Assembly: GCA_017997315.1 (NCBI GenBank)
Contig: JAGOFF010000050.1
Location: 1 to 12,459, forward strand
Direction: 5' to 3'
Length of the DNA: 12,459 bases
From: Clostridia bacterium
GTDB taxonomy: Bacteria; Bacillota; Clostridia; Saccharofermentanales; UBA5734
Part shown: positions 1 through 6,631 of the stretch, piece by piece
Layout: every line of letters begins with the position of its first letter
Position numbering within the stretch: position 1 is the stretch's first letter
Notes under the pieces: generated by a model
What the model saw: the letters and a program-made list of their open reading frames with translations, nothing else
What the model was told of the DNA's origin: nothing
Database searches by the model: none
Position numbers and translations under genes: made by a program

Positions 1-27
1 ATCTATCGGCTTTCGCCGCCGTCCTTT

Positions 28-96
28 TTGTGTGCCGTTTTTACGGACACGATGAAATGTAACAAGAATTTGTTGCGATCCGGAAAGATTTCATAT
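28..96 (+). repeat. Upstream elements shared with the second pilin operon
   Basis: Two 11-base strings here recur exactly upstream of the second pilin cassette: TTGTGTGCCGT at 28-38 (again at 6472-6482) and AGATTTCATAT at 86-96 (again at 6583-6593). Order and strand are kept but spacing differs (about 58 versus 111 bases between starts). They may be common regulatory sites or traces of a duplicated promoter region. The first string is partly low-complexity, so chance is not excluded. Confidence 0.35.
30..50. repeat. Short inverted repeat upstream of the first pilin operon
   Basis: GTGT (30-33), a one-base bulge, CCGT (35-38), a TTTT loop (39-42), then ACGG ACAC (43-50) form an 8-bp imperfect hairpin. 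No T-run follows on either strand, so it is not a normal intrinsic terminator. It could be an operator or the remains of an upstream transcript end. Function unknown. Confidence 0.35.
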
Positions 97-101
97 ATTA
101 T
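73..101 (+). promoter_or_regulatory. Candidate promoter of the first pilin operon
   Basis: TTGCGA (73-78) and TATTAT (96-101) are separated by 17 bases and lie in a locally AT-rich stretch before the first pilin gene. The -35 box matches the sigma-70 consensus at four of six positions and the -10 box at five of six. TATATT at 94-99 is an alternative -10 with 15-base spacing. The leader to the start at 182 would be about 75 bases. A second inverted repeat, CCGGAA/TTCCGG (150-166), lies in that leader. Confidence 0.35.
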
Positions 102-181
102 TAGCAACTGTAAAGAAATCATGAAAACCTCGCGACGAAGCGATGCCGGCCGGAACGGTTTTCCGGGGGCGGGATCCACTC

Positions 182-673
182 ATGACACAGCCAAAATCCC
201 CTGTCCGCAGGTGTTTCACAGAGAAAATCCGCTCCAGGAGAGGCATGGCGCTGCTGGTCGTCGTCTCGCTTTTCATGGTGCTCATGATCATCCTCGCATC
301 CATGTCGTTTGTGTACCAGAACAACCTCAGGCAGACCCGCCAGCAGGAAGAGAACATGAAGGCCTACTACCTGGCGCTGTCCGGGATCGAGCTGGCCTAC
401 TCCGCGCTGATCCAGAACACCAACACCAATCCGTCCGCGGATCCGGTCTACTATTACACCCAGGCGTTTCCTTCGGCCACGACGCCGCCCAAGGTCCAGG
501 ACATTGATCTGGACGGCGGCGAGGTGACCGTCACCGCGTCCCGCATCCTGCAGGACGGGGAGCCCTGGATCGAGATCCGCGCGGAGGGCCGGACGGACGG
601 CGCGGTCTCGCGCGCGTCGACGATGCGGTTCCTGATGGCCAATCCCGCGGTCGTTTCCCGCGAGAACGGATAG
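182..673 (+). CDS. PilX-like minor prepilin, class III signal peptide
   Basis: A 163-residue protein with a basic leader (RRCFTEKIRSRRG), a predicted prepilin-peptidase cut after Gly21, and a hydrophobic helix starting MALLVVVSLFMVLMIILAS. The helix has no Glu at position +5, as in PilX_N-type and GspK-type minor (pseudo)pilins. The following segment MKAYYLALSGIELAYSAL matches the conserved AYYxAxSGxE region of PilX-like proteins and recurs in the gene at 6632. ATG 182 is chosen because it keeps a short basic leader; an in-frame ATG at 143 only adds 13 residues. The start has a weak G-rich ribosome site. It is first of three closely spaced genes (33 bases to the next). It is expected in the membrane before assembly and near the pilus tip afterwards, by family analogy. 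Small C-terminal domain (about 70-163) of unknown ligand. Confidence 0.8.
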   Translation: MTQPKSPVRRCFTEKIRSRRGMALLVVVSLFMVLMIILASMSFVYQNNLRQTRQQEENMKAYYLALSGIELAYSALIQNTNTNPSADPVYYYTQAFPSATTPPKVQDIDLDGGEVTVTASRILQDGEPWIEIRAEGRTDGAVSRASTMRFLMANPAVVSRENG

Positions 674-706
674 CCGTCGGTCCGGACGGCAGGGGGGGAC
701 ACACCC

Positions 707-2044
707 ATGAAAATCAAAAAAAACAAACGCGGATTCACGCTGGTCGAGGTCATCGTGGCGGCGACGCTGCTGACGTCGGTGCTGTCGCTCGCGTTCAGCA
801 TGCTGCTGACCGGCATCCGCGCCCAAAAGACCGGAAACGAAGAAGCGTCGCTGCAGACCTCCGCGCGCATCGTGTCCGAAACCGTGAACCAGGTGGTGCG
901 CTACTCCTCCGCGGTGTTCACCATCCCGGTGTCGAGTTTTCGTGAGGACAACCTGACCGACAACTGGGACTACATCGGGTTGAGCGACGACGGGACCGAG
1001 ATCGTGCGGTACACGTACAACGGCACGGACCACGTCAAGGACACCCTCGTTTCCGCGATCGACGGGATCACCTACCGGCTGCAGTTCGTCAAGGAGGACA
1101 AAGACAACGGGAACAAGCTGCTGCGCTTCACGATCGAAACGATCAAGGACGGGGTATCCTCGGGCCGGATCACGATCGACACCCAGCTCGGCGCGCTCAA
1201 CTCCCTCCAGATCATCGATCGGAGCACCTTTGACGATCCCGCGACCGCGGTCGCGTACCGGGACGATTCCCGGCCGATGGCCATGGTGGGCGCGATCTCG
1301 ATGGTTTTCGACACCTCGGGGAGCATGAAGGAAGACGTCTACGGCCGTGATACCTGGAACCCGTCGCTGGAAAAGATCAACATCCTCAAGGACGAGGCCT
1401 GCGCATTGGTTGACGGATTCGCGCGCGAGGACAACGTGTACCTGTCCATCGTTCCGTTCTCGACCTCCGCGAACGGATCCTACAGCTTCACCAGCGCCAA
1501 GATCGGCGCCTCCTCGATCAAAAACCAGATCAACGATTTCGACGCGATCGGGGGCACCAACACCGGCGACGGGATGCGGCGCGCCTACTACACGATCAAA
1601 TCCTACAACGAACAGCCTGGACTGGCGGTCACGCCCAAGAACTACCTGATCATCCTCGTGGACGGGGAGACCACCTACGCCAGCGGCCGGAGCGATTGGT
1701 GGCACGGAACCACCTACATCACGGACGACGGCAACATCAGCACCTCGAACGACCTGCTCGGGAACGGGAGCTCCACCTCCGAGCTGGTCAAGGAGTATGA
1801 CCGGCGGATCGCGCAGATGATCGCATCCTACACCAGCACGTTCGGCAACGGGATCAAAGTCTACCTCATCAGCTTCTCGCGGGAGACCAGCCTGTACAAC
1901 CACGTGCGGAGCATCGGGACCTACGCGGGCGCCGATGCCGCGGACGTCTTCGCATACCGCGACGACCGGGACCTGGGAGCGATCTTTGAAACCATCCGGC
2001 AGGACATCCTGAGCGACCTCTGGGTGGTCAACGGGCCGGCCTGA
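707..2044 (+). CDS. Modular type IV minor pilin with C-terminal VWA domain
   Basis: A 445-residue protein. Residues 1-9 are a basic leader ending in Gly9, followed by FTLVEVIVAATLLTSVL, the classic prepilin N-methylation site with Glu at +5. Residues about 35-165 form a PilW-like pilin body; LQTSARIVSETVNQVVRYSS closely matches the same region of the protein at 8158. Residues about 190-440 are a VWA domain with an intact MIDAS: FDTSGSM (Asp202, Ser204, Ser206), GGTNTGDGM (Thr284) and ILVDGE (Asp319). Residues 320-360 form a long Trp/His/Ser-rich loop after the last MIDAS residue, a plausible ligand-specific insert. The start has a G-rich ribosome site (AGGGGGGGA). VWA domains with a MIDAS bind protein ligands through a divalent metal, so an adhesin role at the pilus is inferred. 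PilB of Streptococcus sanguinis has the same two-part design. Confidence 0.88.
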   Translation: MKIKKNKRGFTLVEVIVAATLLTSVLSLAFSMLLTGIRAQKTGNEEASLQTSARIVSETVNQVVRYSSAVFTIPVSSFREDNLTDNWDYIGLSDDGTEIVRYTYNGTDHVKDTLVSAIDGITYRLQFVKEDKDNGNKLLRFTIETIKDGVSSGRITIDTQLGALNSLQIIDRSTFDDPATAVAYRDDSRPMAMVGAISMVFDTSGSMKEDVYGRDTWNPSLEKINILKDEACALVDGFAREDNVYLSIVPFSTSANGSYSFTSAKIGASSIKNQINDFDAIGGTNTGDGMRRAYYTIKSYNEQPGLAVTPKNYLIILVDGETTYASGRSDWWHGTTYITDDGNISTSNDLLGNGSSTSELVKEYDRRIAQMIASYTSTFGNGIKVYLISFSRETSLYNHVRSIGTYAGADAADVFAYRDDRDLGAIFETIRQDILSDLWVVNGPA

Positions 2045-2064
2045 CGTCCGGGAAAGGCAATCCG

Positions 2065-4581
2065 ATGAAAAGCCGAAAAGGAATGACGCTGGTCGAAATC
2101 ATCGTTTCGATGGGCCTGCTGGGGATCATCGCGGTGTTCACCCTGATGGCGCTCACCGGGTATGTGACCTACATCGCTCGGACCAAGGGGATCACGCAAG
2201 ACATCTTTACGGCGCAGGACGGACTGGAGACCGAGATCCGCGAGGTCAAGGCCATGATCCGCACCGGCGCCGTCACCGGATACACCGCGGAACCGTACGT
2301 GGTATTCGGGCGGACCCTGACGGGGTACGAACTGACTGAATCCGCGGACGCGCACGAACTCAACACGGTGGTCGGATCCGGGCTCGAGGTCGAGTTCCCG
2401 GTTCCCGAGGTCGGCACGATCGACGCCGAACTGTTCCGCTCCTCCGCCGTCACGACCAACTACGCCTACGGCGCGGATGTCGGCGGCGTCGCGCTGCGCG
2501 CGACGGGGAACTACACGATCGCCCCCGGGGAATCCTCGTTCATCGACAAGATCCAGTGGTACGTATCCCGGGACGGCTTCAGCATCCCGATGGCCGCCAG
2601 CCCCGGGGAGATCGAGATCGGATCCCTGTACCCGCGCTTTCCCGAGGATTACGAGCCGATTCCCGGTGCGACCACCCTGACCCTCAACGACCTGTCGGAC
2701 CATATCGGGCACCACATCGTGTTTACCGTGACCCCGGTCGCGAGCTCACTCAAGATGGGTTCCATGGCCAACAGTGCCCCGCTGTATGTTGCGGGTCCTC
2801 CGGTGATCGCCAACCTCAAGCTCCATCTGGACGCCTCGATGGTTTCGCGGGACGACACGCTCAGTATCCGGATCGACGGGACGGACGCGCGGATCCAGGC
2901 ATGGCCCAATCTCGCCCGGGCGATCTCCTCATCGGTGCTCGCGGACGCGGCGCAAACCACCGCGGCGAACCAGCCGCTCCTGCAGGACGTGTCCTTTGAC
3001 GAGACCGGATTCCCGGGGGTCTGGGGGCATCAGGCGGTCTCGGCCGCGGCCGGGTCGAACATGACGATCGCGGCGCCGAGCTCCGCCAGCGGACTGCGGG
3101 AAGCGGACGCGATGACCGTCATCCTGGTCGCCAAGGCCGATCCGGCGGCGCTGGGAATCTCACCGGTACTGCAGGGCAACGGCTGGTCGATCGGGAGGAC
3201 CGTCGCGGACGGCGCGATCGGGATCACGAGCGGGTCCGTCCGTACGGAGCCGACGGACGCCGCGCTCGGGCTGGACGGGGAGTGGCATGTATATGTCGGG
3301 ATCTGGAACGTCACCAGCACGACGGGACGGGGGACGCTCACGTTCCAGGTGGACAAGGACGAGTTCACCCAGACGGTCTCCTCGGGATTGACCGCCGGCA
3401 ACCAGATGTCAACCGGGAACACGATCCGTACGGACGGGCTCGCGGTCGCGGAGATGATGGTGTACTACCAGAATCTCCAGGGCACCGAAGACCTGGAGAA
3501 AATCAAAACCTATCTGTTTGAAAAATACATGCCGGAGATCGTCCCGTGGTCGATCCGGCAGCTGTACCCGCTGTCCGACACCATCGAGCAGGGCGGCACC
3601 CTGGCGCTGCCCGACACGGTCGCGGCGCGCCTGATGGACGGAACCCGCATGAACGTCGCGATCGACTGGAGTCCCTCGGCGGTAGACACCTCGGTGGCGG
3701 GATCGTTCGACTACATCGGCACCGCGCAGGCGGATCCGACCAAGACCACGGTCCTGTCGGTCGGCGTGATCGGGATCGACCACATCCCGAACGTGTCGCA
3801 GAGCTGCTACCAGCTGGCCGGCGGGAACTATGTGCTTCCGCTCACCGCGGACGCGGTCTTTGCGGACGGTGTCACCCGCGCGACCCGGATCATTTGGGAC
3901 ACCCCCTCGATCAGCCAATCCGTCGCGGGGACGTATGTGGTGCACGGGGTGTCGGCGTATGACGCGACCAAGACGGTCGACTTCCAGCTCGAGGTGATCC
4001 GGCGTCCGGTCACCGGGATCACGCTCAGCCAGAGCGTGCTGTACTTGCGCAGCAGCGGCGGCAGTTACCGGAGCGCCACGCTGACCGCGACGGTCGCACC
4101 TCCGGACGCCTTTGATCCGTCGATCACCTGGACCACCAGCGATGCCGCGGTTGCGACGGTCACGAACGGCGGAATCGTCCAGGGCGTCGGCACGGGGACC
4201 GCGGTGATCACCGCGACGTCGGTGTCGGATCCGGGCGTGTCGGCGTCGTGCACGGTGAATGTGGACAAGCGGGCGGTATTGAGTGGTGTTGATGCGTGGC
4301 AAAGGCGCAACAACAACACCCCAAGCAGCATTACAATCACGAGTCCTGACGGGAACCGCTTTACAGGCACGGTCACGGTGTCCAATACGGCATATTTCCG
4401 GGTGGATCCGATACCGGCTGAGCCATCAATCTCCATTACCCTTAACTCCACCTCTCCGTCCGGTCTTCAACTCTGGACCTACAATGTCATCGCCCGACGG
4501 ACAACGGCGGTGCTGACTGTCACCGCAAGCGCGCCGGGGATGGTCCCGACAACCTATACCATCGAGATCACACGGAACTGA
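2065..4581 (+). CDS. Large modular minor pilin: LamG-like plus Ig-like domains
   Basis: An 838-residue protein with a very short leader (MKSRKG) then MTLVEIIVSMGLLGIIAVF, a prepilin signal with Glu at +5. Domains by eye: pilin body about 30-150; Ig-like module 155-245 (WYVSRDG and IVFTVTPV strands); LamG/concanavalin A-like jelly roll about 249-489 (LKLHLDAS, TVILVAKADP, WHVYVGIWNV, KTYLFEKY); two Big_4-type Ig-like repeats about 498-570 and 572-645 (AIDWSPSAVDTSVAGSFDYIG and IIWDTPSISQSVAGTYVVHG align); a Big_2-type domain 648-733 (TWTTSDAAVATVTNGGIVQG); and an unassigned beta-rich domain 734-838. The gene starts 20 bases after the VWA pilin, so they are probably one transcript. An exported, pilus-displayed carbohydrate- or surface-binding adhesin is inferred; Streptococcus sanguinis PilC is a smaller analogue. 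The last ~310 bases are clearly less GC-rich than the rest. Confidence 0.87.
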   Translation: MKSRKGMTLVEIIVSMGLLGIIAVFTLMALTGYVTYIARTKGITQDIFTAQDGLETEIREVKAMIRTGAVTGYTAEPYVVFGRTLTGYELTESADAHELNTVVGSGLEVEFPVPEVGTIDAELFRSSAVTTNYAYGADVGGVALRATGNYTIAPGESSFIDKIQWYVSRDGFSIPMAASPGEIEIGSLYPRFPEDYEPIPGATTLTLNDLSDHIGHHIVFTVTPVASSLKMGSMANSAPLYVAGPPVIANLKLHLDASMVSRDDTLSIRIDGTDARIQAWPNLARAISSSVLADAAQTTAANQPLLQDVSFDETGFPGVWGHQAVSAAAGSNMTIAAPSSASGLREADAMTVILVAKADPAALGISPVLQGNGWSIGRTVADGAIGITSGSVRTEPTDAALGLDGEWHVYVGIWNVTSTTGRGTLTFQVDKDEFTQTVSSGLTAGNQMSTGNTIRTDGLAVAEMMVYYQNLQGTEDLEKIKTYLFEKYMPEIVPWSIRQLYPLSDTIEQGGTLALPDTVAARLMDGTRMNVAIDWSPSAVDTSVAGSFDYIGTAQADPTKTTVLSVGVIGIDHIPNVSQSCYQLAGGNYVLPLTADAVFADGVTRATRIIWDTPSISQSVAGTYVVHGVSAYDATKTVDFQLEVIRRPVTGITLSQSVLYLRSSGGSYRSATLTATVAPPDAFDPSITWTTSDAAVATVTNGGIVQGVGTGTAVITATSVSDPGVSASCTVNVDKRAVLSGVDAWQRRNNNTPSSITITSPDGNRFTGTVTVSNTAYFRVDPIPAEPSISITLNSTSPSGLQLWTYNVIARRTTAVLTVTASAPGMVPTTYTIEITRN

Positions 4582-4600
4582 GATAGCAGAATGGCATTCC

Positions 4601-4640
4601 AAAAGAACGAGGCTCTCGGGATATCCCTGGAGCCTCGCTC
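4601..4640. terminator. Bidirectional intrinsic terminator between converging genes
   Basis: CGAGGCTC (4608-4615) pairs with GAGCCTCG (4630-4637), with an inner GGG-ATAT-CCC that can extend the hairpin. On the minus strand the stem is followed by TTCTTTT, a good tail for the phenylacetate-CoA ligase transcript. On the plus strand the tail is weaker (CTCTTGTC) but the stem sits 26 bases after the stop of the large pilin gene, so it probably serves both. Confidence 0.75.
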
Positions 4641-4674
4641 TTGTCATCAAATCACTTCTTTGCCGTCCGCCGCC

Positions 4675-5982
4675 TTACAGTTTCCGCTTGTCCTGCACCC
4701 GCCGGATCTTGCCCTCGGAGCGCGGGAGCGACTTGGGCTCCACCAGCGTGATCTTGGCCGCGATCCCGGTCGCCGAGGTGACCTCGTCCCGCAACCGGCG
4801 CTCGGTGTTCTCGATCTCTTTGATCGAGTCCGAGAAGAACCGGGGGGACATCTCGATCTGGATCTCCATGACGTCGAGATTGTGGACCCGGTCGATGAGG
4901 ATCATGTAGTGGGGTTCGACCTCGCCGAACTTGAGCAGCACGGTCTCGATCTGGGTCGGGAACACGTTGACGCCCCGGATGATCAGCATGTCGTCCGCAC
5001 GCCCGGTGACCTTTTCCATGCGCGGTGTCGTGCGGCCGCAGGCGCATTTTCCGTTAGTAATCCGGGTCAGGTCATGGGTGTTGTAGCGCAGCAGCGGGGT
5101 TCCCTCTTTGGTCACGCTGGAGAACACCAGTTCCCCGATCCGCCCCTCGGGCAGCGGCGCGCCGGTATCCGGATCGACGACTTCCGCGAGGAAATGATCC
5201 GCCTGGATGTGCAGCAGGTCTCCGCATTCACAGGTGTTCGCGACACCCGGTCCGCAGATCTCGGACAGTCCGTAGATGTCGTAGGCGTGCAGCCCCAGTT
5301 TCTCCTCGATCTGGGCGCGCATCTCGAGCGTCCAGGGCTCGGCTCCGAAGAATCCGGCCCGGAGCCGGAGGTCCTCCCGGGCGACCCCGTAGGTCGCGAG
5401 CTCGTCCGAGAGGTGGAGCGCGTACGAGGGGGTACAGCACAGGATGGTCGGACCGAAGTCCTGCAGGATCTGGATCTGGCGGCGGGTGTTGCCTACCGAT
5501 ACCGGGATCGCGGTCGCGCCGATGCGCTCGATCGCATAGTGCGGACCGAGTCCGCCGGTGAACAGCCCGTATCCGTAGGCGACGTGAACGATGTCGCTTT
5601 TTCGCACCCCGCCCATTGCGAACGACCGGCACATGCACTCGGTCCACAACTCAATGTCGTTCAGGGTGTACCCGACGACCTTCTGCTTGCCGGTCGTGCC
5701 GGAGGAAGCGTGAAGACGGACGATCCGGTCCATCGGGACCGCAAACGTCCCGAAGGGATAATTGTCCGCAAAGTCGTATTTGTCCGTAAAGGGCAACCGG
5801 GGCAGGTCTTCCACCCCGCGGATGTCCCCGGGCTCCAACCCGGCCGCCCGCATCTTGGCGGCGTAGTAGGGAACCGATTCATACATCCGCCGGACGCATG
5901 AATCCAGTCGCTCCCCCTGCAGTGCACGCATCTCGTCCGCAGACATGCATTCGATCGCTTCGTTCCAGATGTAGCCTTCCAT
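4675..5982 (-). CDS. paaK: Phenylacetate-CoA ligase
   Basis: A 435-residue adenylate-forming enzyme, full length for the PaaK family (about 430). It activates phenylacetate (or a related arylacetate) with ATP to the acyl-AMP and then phenylacetyl-CoA, in the cytosol. Visible signatures: phosphate-binding ASSGTTGKQKVV (about 92-103), GAEPW (213-217), YGLSE (237-241), the Asp of RYNTHD (304), VTGRADDMLIIRGVNVFP (about 325-342) and the C-terminal SEGKIRR with the catalytic Lys (about 425). Cys pairs CECG and CACG are typical of anaerobe-type members. The start is ATG 5982 because GGAGG (5991-5995) lies 8 bases upstream; the longer ATG at 6000 would place that ribosome site inside the gene. It is a single-gene transcript with its own T-box leader and downstream terminator. 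Indoleacetate-CoA ligase is the main alternative, but the Phe specifier favours phenylacetate. Confidence 0.93.
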   Translation of the reverse strand: MEGYIWNEAIECMSADEMRALQGERLDSCVRRMYESVPYYAAKMRAAGLEPGDIRGVEDLPRLPFTDKYDFADNYPFGTFAVPMDRIVRLHASSGTTGKQKVVGYTLNDIELWTECMCRSFAMGGVRKSDIVHVAYGYGLFTGGLGPHYAIERIGATAIPVSVGNTRRQIQILQDFGPTILCCTPSYALHLSDELATYGVAREDLRLRAGFFGAEPWTLEMRAQIEEKLGLHAYDIYGLSEICGPGVANTCECGDLLHIQADHFLAEVVDPDTGAPLPEGRIGELVFSSVTKEGTPLLRYNTHDLTRITNGKCACGRTTPRMEKVTGRADDMLIIRGVNVFPTQIETVLLKFGEVEPHYMILIDRVHNLDVMEIQIEMSPRFFSDSIKEIENTERRLRDEVTSATGIAAKITLVEPKSLPRSEGKIRRVQDKRKL

Positions 5983-5990
5983 GGTTGTAT

Positions 5991-5995
5991 CCTCC
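5991..5995 (-). promoter_or_regulatory. Ribosome binding site deciding the paaK start
   Basis: Minus-strand GGAGG sits 8 bases before ATG 5982. Two in-frame upstream ATGs (6000 and 5997) precede or overlap it and have no comparable site, so the 435-residue product is preferred. Confidence 0.8.
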
Positions 5996-6056
5996 ATCAT
6001 CCTGCCGTGCTGCCTGATCCGTCACCGGCTCCACATGTCCGTCCTGCTTCCGTTGC

Positions 6057-6100
6057 AAAAAACAAAAAGGCCCCCGTCCCGAATCCGGGACGGAAAGCCT
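6057..6100 (-). terminator. Regulated intrinsic terminator of the T-box leader
   Basis: On the minus strand CCGTCCCG (6093-6086) pairs with CGGGACGG (6081-6074) around a 4-base loop. The stem can be extended by AGGC (6100-6097) with GCCT (6070-6067). TTTTTGTTTTTT follows (6068-6057). It lies directly downstream of the T-box sequence, as expected for the terminator that competes with the antiterminator, and ends about 75 bases before the paaK start. Confidence 0.92.
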
Positions 6101-6358
6101 GTGCTTCCCGCGGTACCACCCGCGTTCACCGCGTCCGCCGGCGTTTGTGCGCCCGACATCCGTGATGCTCTCGCTGCCGTTAACGCCGGCACCGCGTCGC
6201 CGCCTAATGAATCCGGAACCGGTCCCGAGGCGGACCACCCGATCGTTCAGCGGCGATGCTCGGGGGTGAACTTCCGGCGGCTCCTGTCACATCCGGGCTC
6301 TCAATCCGCGGCCCGGAATCCCTGTGTGCGGTGTGTGCCGTACTTTTCCCCGTCAAAG
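6057..6358 (-). promoter_or_regulatory. T-box leader RNA (riboswitch), predicted Phe (UUC) specifier
   Basis: Minus-strand leader with the full set of T-box landmarks. Stem I begins GACGGGGAAAAGTA (6354-6341), giving the GA/K-turn and the AGUA side of the specifier loop. The distal hairpin is CCGGGC...GCCCGG. The 3' side reads GAAGTTCACCCCCGAG (about 6274-6259), where CCCC closes the lower stem with GGGG and GAA completes the loop E motif. The codon in the specifier position, followed by A, is TTC (6270-6268), i.e. Phe. A later stem pairs CCGCCT with AGGCGG, then TGCCG with CGGCA. The conserved T-box GGGTGGTACCGCG is at 6121-6109; its TGGT would pair with an ACCA tRNA end, consistent with an A73 discriminator as in tRNA-Phe. 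An overlapping terminator follows. Uncharged tRNA-Phe should stabilise the antiterminator and turn on paaK. Confidence 0.93.
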
Positions 6359-6381
6359 CATCTGCATTTACTGTTGAGTGA

Positions 6382-6410
6382 ATTATGGTATCCGACGATA
6401 GGAATGTCAA
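6382..6410 (-). promoter_or_regulatory. Promoter of the T-box-paaK transcript
   Basis: Minus-strand TTGACA (6410-6405, perfect -35) and CATAAT (6387-6382, one mismatch from TATAAT) are separated by exactly 17 bases. Transcription should begin near 6375, about 20 bases before stem I of the T-box. This is the best sigma-70-type promoter in the window, as expected for a gene whose control is by attenuation rather than initiation. Confidence 0.85.
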
Positions 6411-6471
6411 GCCTCGCCAAAATCGGGCTTTCGGGCTCCGGCACGGGAACGGCTGCGCCAACCTGTAGTCA

Positions 6472-6593
6472 TTGTGTGCCGTAACCGTAACGACTGTCGC
6501 TTGTAATATCCGGCCGCCGGGAATATATTCAAGAAGCAATCCGGTTGTATAGGTAAAACAGAGCAGTAAGGTTGGTTCATATAGATTTCATAT
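6472..6593 (+). repeat. Second copy of elements shared between the pilin operons
   Basis: TTGTGTGCCGT (6472-6482) and AGATTTCATAT (6583-6593) are exact copies of strings at 28-38 and 86-96, in the same order and orientation before a PilX-like gene. The interval between them is longer here and contains the candidate promoter. A related 10-base string (6332-6341) falls inside the T-box leader and is probably coincidental. Confidence 0.35.
6501..6529 (+). promoter_or_regulatory. Candidate promoter of the second pilin operon
   Basis: TTGTAA (6501-6506) and TATATT (6524-6529) have 17-base spacing; the -35 matches at four of six positions and the -10 at five of six. The leader to the start at 6632 would be about 95 bases. 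This promoter is divergent from the T-box promoter (6382-6410), with about 90 bases between the two -35 boxes. Confidence 0.4.
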
Positions 6594-6631
6594 TTCATTC
6601 ATCTGCGGCGTCTGCGGGGGGAACATAGACC

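Noticed and set aside
1..30. Possible tail of a terminator from a gene before the window (CCGCCGTCCTTTTTG)
   Set aside because: Only the T-run and a possible half-stem are visible, so no hairpin can be shown.
236..247. Internal start ATG 245 with AGGAG just upstream, giving a product beginning at the mature pilin N-terminus
   Set aside because: The AGGAG encodes the conserved basic residues and Gly before the cleavage site; without the basic leader the protein would lack a prepilin signal. Probably coincidence.
119..1903. Long minus-strand open frame of 594 codons opposite the first two pilin genes
   Set aside because: It is antisense to two genes with clear prepilin signals and a VWA domain, has no recognisable domain and shows the Arg/Asp/Val-rich composition of GC-rich shadow frames.
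4591..5901. Plus-strand open frame of 436 codons opposite paaK
   Set aside because: It mirrors the whole of a confidently identified paaK, has no ribosome site or family motif, and would span the shared terminator.
6057..6358. Specifier codon read as GTT (Val) or another frame instead of TTC
   Set aside because: Aligning the closing CCCC, the following A and the preceding GAA-N puts TTC in the specifier position; the A73-compatible TGGT and the Phe-linked downstream gene agree.
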